Shown: positions 31,176 to 38,469 of the stretch, piece by piece
Layout: each line of letters starts with the position of its first letter
Numbering within the stretch: position 1 is the first letter of the stretch
Origin: an uncultured Flavobacteriales bacterium
GTDB taxonomy: Bacteria; Bacteroidota; Bacteroidia; Flavobacteriales; Crocinitomicaceae
Assembly (NCBI GenBank): GCA_946482515.1
Contig: CAMLRS010000012.1
Coordinates: 1 to 64,000 of the forward strand
Direction: 5' to 3'
Length of the DNA stretch: 64,000 bases
Position numbers and translations under genes: made by a program
Notes under the pieces: model-generated
Told to the model about the DNA's origin: nothing
The model's database searches: none
What the model saw: only the letters and a program-made list of their open reading frames with translations

Positions 31176-31959
31176 GACGTGAAGTTTTACAACGGGAACT
31201 TTCGTTTGCCTGAAAAAGCTCAATGAACTCGCTGATCGCTTTCATGCGCTTGCGGTTCAGCTCTGTATCTTTTCGGGCAAATACCGCCCGGTAGCAGTTT
31301 TCTACTTCCATGGAGTCAAAACCCAGGTTCAGGGCAATATGCACGGCGATAATATCGGCTGTCAGCTCGTTAGTCACCTCTTTTCCGTATTCCGGGTTTT
31401 TCCACTTGTGCCCATATTCGTGCAGGAGCATGATCATAAGCATCGGAACGGAGTAGGTTTTCACAGCGTTCTTTGAAACTTCGATCATACCTGAAAGCCG
31501 TTCGATACGGGCAGGTGTGGTCAGCTCCGTTTCACCTTCTTTGATCCTGTCGAGGTAAAGGATGGAAAAGCCTTCGCTTTGATAGATCGTTCCTTTTTCT
31601 CCTGCTTCCAGGTATGGCAGCTCGGTGGCAAACCACTTAGCAAAACAGATAAACTGGCGATCCTTATCCGAAAGCTCCAGTGGACATTTGGTGTCCGGCA
31701 TTACCTCAATGGTTTCGATGGTGAAACCCTCGTTTCCTGGGGTGTGCTGTTCACAGACAATTTTCGCGGTTAGCTGATCCGGCACAATCGGCATTTTAAT
31801 AAGGACTCCCATACTTCGGGTAATTTTGAGCTTTCTTGTAGCGTAAACCCGGTGTGTGAGTGAATCGAAAACCGTAAGGCTGATCTTAACAGGTCGCAGG
31901 ATGCGCAACCCTAAAAGCATGTTGAAGGGCTTGCCGTTTGGAAAAAGATCGAATTGCAT
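31165..31959 (-). CDS. HExxH metallopeptidase-like protein
   Basis: A 264-residue soluble protein. HEYGH at about 180-184 sits in a helix (VPMLMIMLLHEYGHKW) and is followed by NELTADIIAVHIAL, where Glu198 is a good third zinc ligand, as in gluzincin-type peptidases. The N-terminal 100 residues look beta-rich (GLRILRPVKISLTVFDSLTHRVY). No signal peptide or membrane helix is seen. It is one of the few soluble products of the operon, and may process structural proteins or act during entry. The substrate is unknown. Confidence 0.65.
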   Translation of the reverse strand: MQFDLFPNGKPFNMLLGLRILRPVKISLTVFDSLTHRVYATRKLKITRSMGVLIKMPIVPDQLTAKIVCEQHTPGNEGFTIETIEVMPDTKCPLELSDKDRQFICFAKWFATELPYLEAGEKGTIYQSEGFSILYLDRIKEGETELTTPARIERLSGMIEVSKNAVKTYSVPMLMIMLLHEYGHKWKNPEYGKEVTNELTADIIAVHIALNLGFDSMEVENCYRAVFARKDTELNRKRMKAISEFIELFQANESSRCKTSRHAS

Positions 31960-31962
31960 GGC

Positions 31963-32286
31963 TTAAAGTTTTTTACCGATGAGTATTCCGGTGACTAGCC
32001 CAATGAGGGCAATCGCAATGAAAAGCGTAGCGTTTTCCTTCAGGGTGTCCGTCCATTTTTTCGGTAAGGGTTGAACCGGGCTGTTTTGCTGTACGGCAGG
32101 TGTCGGTTCCGTAACGACTTCGCTTTGTGCGTCTACCGCCTTCAGGGGGGCAACCAGCGGTTCAGGGGCTTTTACACCACCTGTTATCACAGGCTCTTTT
32201 GAAAGATCTATCACCGAAGGATAAACGACCTTGATTTCAGGCGAATTGATGCGGGGATCAGCTGGACTATATGCTTGCTTTGTCAT
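31963..32286 (-). CDS. Small protein with C-terminal membrane anchor
   Basis: A 107-residue protein. The first 75 residues are Pro/Val/Ala-rich and look extended (SKEPVITGGVKAPEPLVAPL), and a membrane helix lies at the very end (ATLFIAIALIGLVTGILIG). It lies 3 nt from the metallopeptidase gene and 1 nt after the small 57-residue gene. No family is recognised. Confidence 0.55.
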   Translation of the reverse strand: MTKQAYSPADPRINSPEIKVVYPSVIDLSKEPVITGGVKAPEPLVAPLKAVDAQSEVVTEPTPAVQQNSPVQPLPKKWTDTLKENATLFIAIALIGLVTGILIGKKL

Positions 32287-32287
32287 G

Positions 32288-32461
32288 TTACTTGATTTTG
32301 GTGTTGATGGCTATTGCGCCTCCGATCAGTCCTAAAATGAGGGGTAAGCTCCAAATGGTTTTCCCGATGATCAAACAGGTCACTATACCCAGGATTGCAC
32401 CGATCAGAAACCCATTTCGATATATTTTAGCTCCCTGTTGGAAGTTGTTGTCCGGCTGCAT
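32288..32461 (-). CDS. Very small two-helix membrane protein
   Basis: A 57-residue protein starting MQPDNNFQQGAKIYRNG, with two hydrophobic segments (FLIGAILGIVTCLIIG and SLPLILGLIGGAIAI) joined by KTIW. It overlaps the end of the upstream gene by 35 nt and stops 1 nt before the next start, filling an otherwise unexplained gap in a tightly packed operon. The fit to the operon spacing is the main support. Confidence 0.6.
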   Translation of the reverse strand: MQPDNNFQQGAKIYRNGFLIGAILGIVTCLIIGKTIWSLPLILGLIGGAIAINTKIK

Positions 32462-32795
32462 TTTGTGCGCGTTTAACCAGGATAATCACAACTACTGTCA
32501 GGGTGATCACTGCTGCGGTGATCCCTATGGCAATCCACATGGTACGATTTGGATTATCATTGCGCGGGGTTGGCGCAACAGTATTTTCACGGGGCAAATA
32601 GTCACTGACAACGGGAAAATTGCTCTCATTGCCCTTTTTAGCAACGGTCAAGCCCTCCGGTCCACTGGTAATGAACCATCCGGCGTTGTTCAGGTCGCGT
32701 TCGAGCTGAATCGCTACGGTGTCGTTCCCGGCTGCCTCGGCTTGCAGGTATTGTCTCAATACCTCTTTCGCCTTTCTTTCGGTCATAAAGCTCAT
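32427..32795 (-). CDS. Small protein with C-terminal membrane helix
   Basis: A 122-residue protein. The helical N-terminus (TERKAKEVLRQYLQAEAAGND) and a short beta part (AGWFITSGPEGLTVAKKG) precede a linker and one membrane helix (MWIAIGITAAVITLTVVVIILV) near 86-107. Its start overlaps the stop of the upstream gene as ATGA. No family is recognised. Confidence 0.55.
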   Translation of the reverse strand: MSFMTERKAKEVLRQYLQAEAAGNDTVAIQLERDLNNAGWFITSGPEGLTVAKKGNESNFPVVSDYLPRENTVAPTPRNDNPNRTMWIAIGITAAVITLTVVVIILVKRAQNAAGQQLPTGS

Positions 32796-33373
32796 CCTAA
32801 CTGAAGATTAGATTTAACAGCCCCTAAAGCATCAGCGGTTTTTTCTGTTACGACACTGGCTGCTTTGCTTTTCATGTATGCACGAACACCAAGAATGATC
32901 GCCACCAGGACAATAGCAGATATACCGATGATGATCCATGTCTGGCGGGTTCGTTTTGCCCGTTCCAAATCCAGTTGCTGTTGCATCAGCTCGGCTTGTT
33001 TTTCAGCATCCGTTTCTACCTGTTGGTTTTGGCTTCGTCCAATACCGGAAAGCACAGATCCGACAGCGGATAACGCACCTCCAACGAGCTGCCAGCCCTG
33101 ACCATCGGCTGAAGAATAGCCGTCGGCTTCCAGCAGCATTTTTGCGATAGCTTCGCGCAGCTCGGAATTACCTGCCAGGTGTTTGATCACGACAGCATAT
33201 ACAACAGCCGGAGGCAGAATTGCGCCAATCTGTACCCCTGTTTTATGTAGCACCTCCAAAGTTTCCTTTGGAAAAGCATACACCAGTTCCTTAAGGCGTA
33301 GCCGAATGAGCTTTTTGTTCTCTTCGGCAAGTTGTTGGCGTTCATTACTCAGAATTGTTTCTGCGAGTTTCAT
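32792..33373 (-). CDS. Membrane protein with helical N-terminus, structural operon
   Basis: A 193-residue protein. It begins with a charged helix (NERQQLAEENKKLIRLRLKE), then a Gly/Ala-rich moderately hydrophobic region (GAILPPAVVYAVVIKHLAG; LVGGALSAVGSVLSGIG). A heptad-like segment (KQAELMQQQLDLERAKRTR) and a strong membrane helix (WIIIGISAIVLVAIILGV) follow near 146-165. Both ends overlap the neighbouring genes by 4 nt. No family is recognised. Confidence 0.55.
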   Translation of the reverse strand: MKLAETILSNERQQLAEENKKLIRLRLKELVYAFPKETLEVLHKTGVQIGAILPPAVVYAVVIKHLAGNSELREAIAKMLLEADGYSSADGQGWQLVGGALSAVGSVLSGIGRSQNQQVETDAEKQAELMQQQLDLERAKRTRQTWIIIGISAIVLVAIILGVRAYMKSKAASVVTEKTADALGAVKSNLQLG

Positions 33374-34038
33374 GACATTGCAGGATTAAGTACAGGCGGC
33401 TTTCTGAATTTCCGGATCAGGTAGATGATCACGATCAGTGCAAGGATGCTACCACTGATGATCAACCCCCATTTGAGCTGCGGATTCATTCCTTTGGTTG
33501 CCTGAACTGCTGCATCGGCTTGCGCCTGTGCCTTTTGCTGCTCGATCTGCTGCATCTGCGTTTCATGGCTAATCTGTTCTTGTGTTTTTTGCAGTTCCAG
33601 TTGCCCCAGCTGTTGCGCTTGCACAGCGGTTAGTCCCTTAGTCAGCCCTGCGCTTTCACCCTTAACCAAGGCTTCTAACTGGCGATTGATGGTTTCGATA
33701 TGTGCAGGAATACGGCTTTTTTCAACTGCCAGTGCATCTACCTGAGCTTTGTAGTCAACAACTCTATTTGCTGCATCGTAAACAACCTGTTCAATGTTTT
33801 TTCCGTTCTCTTTTTCCCAATCCCTACGTCGGCGGTCATTAAGCCCATTGAGCCAGTTGATGTCGTTTTGGGTAAGTGTGATACTGTTTTGAAGGCGGGA
33901 GATCAGCACGGGAATTTCAACCAAACGTGCTTCCAACCGTTGCTTATCAGCCCGAAGTGTTTCGTTTGTCGTTGATCCGTCAGCCGAAAGTTTCTGCCGA
34001 GAAAGGGCGAAGTTCCACCCCAATATGTTACCTCTCAT
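33370..34038 (-). CDS. Coiled-coil protein with C-terminal membrane helix
   Basis: A 222-residue protein dominated by coiled coil (LRADKQRLEARLVEIPVLIS, then VDYKAQVDALAVEKSRIPAH). A Gln/Ala-rich stretch follows (LELQKTQEQISHETQMQQIE...), then a membrane helix (WGLIISGSILALIVIIYLI) near 192-211. It is the first gene after the 30-bp palindrome that follows the capsid candidate. A scaffold or membrane-associated virion protein is possible. No family is recognised. Confidence 0.55.
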   Translation of the reverse strand: MRGNILGWNFALSRQKLSADGSTTNETLRADKQRLEARLVEIPVLISRLQNSITLTQNDINWLNGLNDRRRRDWEKENGKNIEQVVYDAANRVVDYKAQVDALAVEKSRIPAHIETINRQLEALVKGESAGLTKGLTAVQAQQLGQLELQKTQEQISHETQMQQIEQQKAQAQADAAVQATKGMNPQLKWGLIISGSILALIVIIYLIRKFRKPPVLNPAMS

Positions 34039-34052
34039 GGCTTTATGTTTAA

Positions 34053-34082
34053 AATGGTTGTGCTGCTAGCAGCACAACCATT
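34053..34082 (-). promoter_or_regulatory. Perfect 30-bp palindrome after the capsid candidate gene
   Basis: The arm AATGGTTGTGCTGCT is followed by its exact complement without a spacer. It lies in the 54-nt gap between the stop of the 34093-34797 gene and the next start, on an otherwise packed operon. On the minus strand it is followed by TTAAAC rather than a long T-run, so it would act as an attenuator or mRNA-3'-end stabiliser more than a full terminator. Confidence 0.65.
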
Positions 34083-34092
34083 GATTCAGGTG

Positions 34093-34797
34093 TTACCTGC
34101 GCAGAGGCAGGCTTTGTGGTTGCGGCAGCACGATCCCGGCAGTATTAACCCGTGCAGGGGCAAACGTTTTGATCGGCTCATTGCCTTTCAGTGTCCCCGA
34201 AGTATCGACCTTGTACATCGGGAAAATGGTGTAAAACACGCGTGTTTTTGGTTCAATCTCAATCTCCCAATACGTTGAGCCGTCGATGTTCTCGGTAATA
34301 GGGGCATCCAGTATATTTGTCTGATTCTGATATGCGCTTTTGTATTGCTGCATATTCAGAGATCGCTGGAACATATTGCCGTTTGCGTCCTTTTGATATA
34401 TCGTAAGAAACTTCGATAATTGTAAAGCGTTCGACGATTCAATTCGGACGAATTGTGTTACAAAAGGCTTGGTTGAAGATTGCTGTAACAGCTCTACGTA
34501 TTCAACACCTGGTTGACCGATACTGACCTTAATTGGTCCTTCGCTCCCGAAATTGGCTCTCAATAGGAACTTGTCATTTCCAAACAGAACGGCTCTCAGC
34601 GCCTTTACTTCGTCGGTGTTTTCGACGATGATCTGGTACGGGTCTGCTTGGTAAACACGTGCGTTTTCTTCCGGCGCTCCCTCGATGTAATCATAATAAG
34701 GCTCTTGGTAGCCTGTGCCGTCAAAGTTGCTGTACTTGCGATCAAGGTGATTCAGCACATCCTGGAAAGGGACACGTCGTTGATTTGATGGTTTCAT
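34093..34797 (-). CDS. Beta-rich soluble protein, candidate major capsid protein
   Basis: A 234-residue protein with no signal peptide or membrane helix, unlike nearly all its neighbours. The body is a chain of short alternating strands (DPYQIIVENTDEVKALRAVLFG, PIKVSIGQPGVEYVELLQQS, FVTQFVRIESSNALQLSKFL, STYWEIEIEPKTRVFYTIFP) with Asn/Gly turns, as expected for a jelly-roll. It is second in the operon and followed by a perfect palindrome that could give it a separate, abundant transcript. Both facts fit a main structural protein. No homologue is claimed; the identification is structural inference. Confidence 0.45.
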   Translation of the reverse strand: MKPSNQRRVPFQDVLNHLDRKYSNFDGTGYQEPYYDYIEGAPEENARVYQADPYQIIVENTDEVKALRAVLFGNDKFLLRANFGSEGPIKVSIGQPGVEYVELLQQSSTKPFVTQFVRIESSNALQLSKFLTIYQKDANGNMFQRSLNMQQYKSAYQNQTNILDAPITENIDGSTYWEIEIEPKTRVFYTIFPMYKVDTSGTLKGNEPIKTFAPARVNTAGIVLPQPQSLPLRR

Positions 34798-34809
34798 AAC
34801 GATGATCTG

Positions 34810-35007
34810 TTAGATGTTTTCGCCGGCCGGTGTTGTCGTTACCGTTGGCGTTGTGACTTGTTTCGCCGCTGGTGGCGGTGTAACTAAAGCGGGATCAGTT
34901 TTTGGCTTAGTGAAATAGTGGACGAGAAGCCCGGCGATCACTCCCGCCGCGATGTTGATCCCCAACAGAATAAGCAACTGCTTACCCGTAAATTTGTTGG
35001 TTTCCAT
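34810..35007 (-). CDS. Small N-terminally anchored membrane protein, first gene of the operon
   Basis: A 65-residue protein with a membrane helix at about 10-31 (LLILLGINIAAGVIAGLLVH) and a Pro/Thr-rich extended tail (PALVTPPPAAKQVTTPTVTT). It lies 12 nt upstream of the capsid candidate and begins the leftward operon. No family is recognised. Confidence 0.55.
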   Translation of the reverse strand: METNKFTGKQLLILLGINIAAGVIAGLLVHYFTKPKTDPALVTPPPAAKQVTTPTVTTTPAGENI

Positions 35008-35094
35008 GTGTCTTTCAATTTTTGTTAGACTTTATGATTTATTACAAGTCCAACGCAGGAAATGAATAGATATGAAATCGATAATCGCCCGTTT

Positions 35095-35117
35095 TTAGTG
35101 ATTTACGTGGTCACTAA
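35095..35117. promoter_or_regulatory. Inverted repeat upstream of the structural operon
   Basis: TTAGTGA (35095-35101) and TCACTAA (35111-35117) form a 7-bp inverted repeat with a 9-nt spacer in the 148-nt gap before the operon. It is a possible operator or part of the late promoter region. No clear TANNTTTG box was found here. Confidence 0.35.
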
Positions 35118-35155
35118 TCGTTTAATATGTTGAAAGACAGATTTTTGAAAACAAC

Positions 35156-36391
35156 TTAATGGTGGGCAGTTAATCTTTGATACAAGTGTAAGAAGCTGTT
35201 ATTCAATCCCAAATGAGCTTTGATTTTCGTTCGATTTGCCTCGAATAATTCTTGGAGATACGATAGATCAAATTCTATTTTGATTGTTTCAGGATACCTG
35301 TATTGTTTCGGAGTAGTCTTGCTGATTCTGAACCCTGAATCGGTAATAGTGGTGTCCTGGAATTGCTCCAGCTTGTTAGGTTTCGTCGTGCTTTCGACGA
35401 AACTAAGATTATCGATTGGGTTAGCATAGACCAGGTCTATCACAGTTTTTGGTTCATTGTCACTGATTTTTTTGCTTCTGATAAAACCTACCAGGAATAA
35501 TTGAAATTGAGCTGAATCGTCGGCCAGTAAACTTTCATTAGGTATTGCAATCACCAAAGGGGCATATATTTTATAATAGTACAGAAGTTTTAAAAGCCCC
35601 TTATTACTCCCATTTACTTTAAATGCTGATCGTTGAACTAAAGTATTTCCCATGCCATTTACTTCTACCGTAAAAAGAAGGTTAATGGCTGAATCTACCT
35701 CCGGGATAAGTCCCAATCTAAAATGCCTGTATGTTTTATATTTTGGGTCTTTTATGAGTTTACTCAGCTTTTTGTTAAATAGATTCTGCGAATGTACCTT
35801 TCCCGATTTAGGAACCGGGACGACTTGAGTAGCATAAAAGCTCACTTTTTCCAATATAGTAAGACAAAAATTATAAAGACTCTGCGCCGGTATATATTCT
35901 ATCCATTCCTTATCGGTCAGATAGTGCGTGTTCGTAAATTGTAGGGTTCGTTTCAAATAAAATAGCAGTGTTTCACATTCGCTGCTTCCACCCTGAGAAG
36001 TAATATAAAGGGCTTCTATTTTTGTAATAACATCTTCTAATTCCTCCTTTTGAAGACGACCAGATTTAAATGTTCTGGTGCTAAAATCATCGAAAAGTAT
36101 AGTCGTTCCTGTCAGTATTTTATGATTTGTTTCCTGGATTCTGTCCAATGCCTTGGAGATATGGTTTTCGAGTAGCTTTTTCCGTAGGATTTTAAACCCA
36201 ACAAATAACCCAAAGACTGAAATTACAATACCGGCCCAATCAAGTGCATATTCGTAGACTTTCTCACCCACAGTCTTACTGTTCTCTTTCAGAGGCACAG
36301 TTATATTCAGCTTGTTTAGGCTGGTATCAGAAACAGCGAGTGTTGTAAAGACTAAAATCAGGATAACGAATAGTGACAACAGTTTTTTCAT
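35156..36391 (-). CDS. Hypothetical exported/membrane protein (cargo-like)
   Basis: A 411-residue protein with a signal-type N-terminus (LLSLFVILILVFTTLAVS) and a second hydrophobic helix (WAGIVISVFGLFVGFKIL) around 53-70, followed by a large cytoplasmic-looking domain of mixed helix and strand. I do not recognise it. The base composition is AT-richer than the operon next to it, and it is separated from it by 148 nt. It looks like an extra gene carried between the two main operons, perhaps for host defence or exclusion, but no motif shows that. Confidence 0.5.
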   Translation of the reverse strand: MKKLLSLFVILILVFTTLAVSDTSLNKLNITVPLKENSKTVGEKVYEYALDWAGIVISVFGLFVGFKILRKKLLENHISKALDRIQETNHKILTGTTILFDDFSTRTFKSGRLQKEELEDVITKIEALYITSQGGSSECETLLFYLKRTLQFTNTHYLTDKEWIEYIPAQSLYNFCLTILEKVSFYATQVVPVPKSGKVHSQNLFNKKLSKLIKDPKYKTYRHFRLGLIPEVDSAINLLFTVEVNGMGNTLVQRSAFKVNGSNKGLLKLLYYYKIYAPLVIAIPNESLLADDSAQFQLFLVGFIRSKKISDNEPKTVIDLVYANPIDNLSFVESTTKPNKLEQFQDTTITDSGFRISKTTPKQYRYPETIKIEFDLSYLQELFEANRTKIKAHLGLNNSFLHLYQRLTAHH

Positions 36392-36456
36392 ACGGTTTAA
36401 TATGATGGATGGTAAAGTTACTATTGCTTAAGTATAAGGGAGCGATTCAAAATGCT

Positions 36457-37887
36457 CTAAATCTTAACAAATTTCCGGGTAGCTCTGATGAAATGATAAA
36501 TGAAAAATCCATCTAAAACTCGCATCAGTAATTCCAATCCAACATCGTACCCTTTTATATAATCAGGTGTCTTGTGTACTGGATTCAGAAGTTCAAAATA
36601 CTGTCCAAACCCAGATACAAAATCAGAATAGTCGTTGGAAAATTTAAAACCGATTATTCCGAAATATACAATTGTGTGGGACAGAAACAACCAGGTTAGC
36701 GGAAGTACCCAACTCTGACCAAAATCAGATACCCAACGACTTAGAAAAATCAGGATGCGATCACCGACAGGAACACCTCCATTGATCCTGATTTCTTTCC
36801 AGTAAAGCCGCATTTCGTTTTTGTAAAAATCCAAGGCTTCAATTTGGTTGTTATTGGCAATTGAAGCCGCTTTTAACTGACGATAAGTTTCCCTTTCGTA
36901 TTGTAAGCTACTCAAGTCCTTTTTTGTGAATTTTCCTTTTTTTCTAACGATTTTCCTTGCTAACGAATAAAGAATTGGAACTTTTTGATCGATATAGGAT
37001 TTGTTTAATTTTTTTCCAATTGGCCATTTCACGTTGGCAATTTTCAATCCACTGAAATCACAGCGTTCTATTTTTAATTTATCTTCAAAATGAATTTGAT
37101 TCCAATAAAATGCTTTTACAACAACATCGACAAACATAGCATTTGAGATTTTGACTTCATTTAGACTAATATTTCCATTTTGACAATCTAAATTCCAAAG
37201 CCCCAGACTTTCAATATTTAATGATTCCATTTTTAGCATCCCCGTAAATACTTGATTGGAGATTAGTACAGATTTGATCGAATTATATTGTGGGGTAACG
37301 TTACTATCAGGTGTTTGTGAATAACCCGTGAAATTTAGTGATTCACAGCTTTTTGTTTCTATTCGTAATTGCTTGATTCCTCCATTAACTTTTACTTTTG
37401 TTGCATCGAATAACGTTAGCTGTCGAACATTGTCTCTTGAGGTTATCTCTAATAATTTGGTGTCTTTTGAATTAAAATTAATTGACGCCTTATTAGAATT
37501 GTTGTTCCATCCAAATAGAACAATTTCAGTCTCAATGCTGTTTATCGTAATGTCATAGGTAGAACTGACATCAAAAAAATATAGTCCGGAAAGAGAACAT
37601 TTTGAAATTTTCGAATTGTTATCGAGCATTTTACAGTCGTTAAAGCTCAAATAGCCAACGTTCAATGACTCGATTTTCAATTCACCTTTGAATTCGCATT
37701 CATTAAAGCTGACTGTACATCTTGACATTAGGTTCTTGATAGTAAACCTACTAAAGGTGCAACCACGAAAGGTTAGATTTTCTTTCAGGGTTTGGTCCAA
37801 ATAGTTAAGATTGACGTCTTCATCACAAATCCCCGTTATTTCACCGATACTATTAGCTCTAAATGGTAGGCTATGAATGTCAATCAC
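36457..37887 (-). CDS. Pentapeptide-like repeat protein with C-terminal membrane pair
   Basis: A 476-residue protein. Residues 20-280 form an irregular beta-helix of short repeats (FRGCTFSRFTIKN, FNECEFKGELKIESLNVGYLSFNDCKM, IERCDFSGLKIANV), like a degenerate pentapeptide-repeat solenoid. A charged helical segment follows, then two membrane helices (WVLPLTWLFLSHTIVYFGIIGF and a C-terminal one near LLMRVLDGFFIYHFI) with an FELLNPVHK loop between them. This combination of solenoid plus paired helices recurs in Bacteroidota proteins of unknown function. It may be a membrane effector or channel. It is AT-rich, 65 nt upstream of the other cargo-like gene. Confidence 0.55.
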   Translation of the reverse strand: MIDIHSLPFRANSIGEITGICDEDVNLNYLDQTLKENLTFRGCTFSRFTIKNLMSRCTVSFNECEFKGELKIESLNVGYLSFNDCKMLDNNSKISKCSLSGLYFFDVSSTYDITINSIETEIVLFGWNNNSNKASINFNSKDTKLLEITSRDNVRQLTLFDATKVKVNGGIKQLRIETKSCESLNFTGYSQTPDSNVTPQYNSIKSVLISNQVFTGMLKMESLNIESLGLWNLDCQNGNISLNEVKISNAMFVDVVVKAFYWNQIHFEDKLKIERCDFSGLKIANVKWPIGKKLNKSYIDQKVPILYSLARKIVRKKGKFTKKDLSSLQYERETYRQLKAASIANNNQIEALDFYKNEMRLYWKEIRINGGVPVGDRILIFLSRWVSDFGQSWVLPLTWLFLSHTIVYFGIIGFKFSNDYSDFVSGFGQYFELLNPVHKTPDYIKGYDVGLELLMRVLDGFFIYHFIRATRKFVKI

Positions 37888-38325
37888 AATTCTATTATTT
37901 GACCTAAAGTTAATTTATTGATCAACACATTCAATTGTCTTCATTTCCCTAAACTCAACTTTTTAATAGTATTAGTTTGACTATCCGACTATACGAACCA
38001 CTTCATCCGTTGCCGAAAGAAGAGATTTTTACTAGATCAGCAGATTCAATTATTTCTGTTTCGACGAATCTTTCAAGCGGACTATACCAATCTAATTGCT
38101 CGAATGGACGAATCAACTCATTTGATCGATGAATTGGTTTTCAGACATTTGATATGCAGCTAGATAGCGTTCGGAAAATATTTTTGTGTTCACATAACAA
38201 TTTGAAAAAATCGTCGTTGGAATTTATATCCCACCTGCGCTGAAGCGCATATCCTCTAAATAGAGTTCATCCAAACACTCATTTTCTCAAAGGCATCGCA
38301 GAGTAGTAATTTAATTCTTCATGCG
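37888..38325. other. Divergent control region between leftward and rightward operons
   Basis: No gene is visible. It contains an exact -7 box TATTTTTG at 38179-38186 on the plus strand, without a good -33, and a compact inverted repeat TGCGCT-GA-AGCGCA at 38236-38249. It is the only intergenic stretch from which the rightward operon (38326 onward) can be transcribed, so early promoters and possibly a replication origin would be expected here. Confidence 0.4.
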
Positions 38326-38469
38326 ATGAAAACAATCATCAAACGAAAGGCATCAGAAAAGATGCAAACCGTTCCGGTAAAAGAACGTCCGGTAGGTAAG
38401 GGAGTCGGTCGTTTATCGATTCGATTAAAAAAAGGCGCGTCATTTAACCCTAATCGCTATGCCTTCTAG
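38326..38469 (+). CDS. Small basic protein
   Basis: A 47-residue, strongly basic protein (MKTIIKRKASEKMQTVPV, later GKGVGRLSIRLKKGASFNPN). Its stop overlaps the start of the next gene by 11 nt, and it begins just after the control region. The charge suggests nucleic-acid binding. The position, as first gene of the operon with a coupled overlap, is the main evidence that it is real. Confidence 0.5.
   Translation: MKTIIKRKASEKMQTVPVKERPVGKGVGRLSIRLKKGASFNPNRYAF

Noticed and set aside
32271..32804. Plus-strand frame of 177 codons in the structural operon
   Set aside because: It lies antisense to three well-packed operon genes, and its product (many Cys, Pro, Gly and no domain) looks like a shadow frame.
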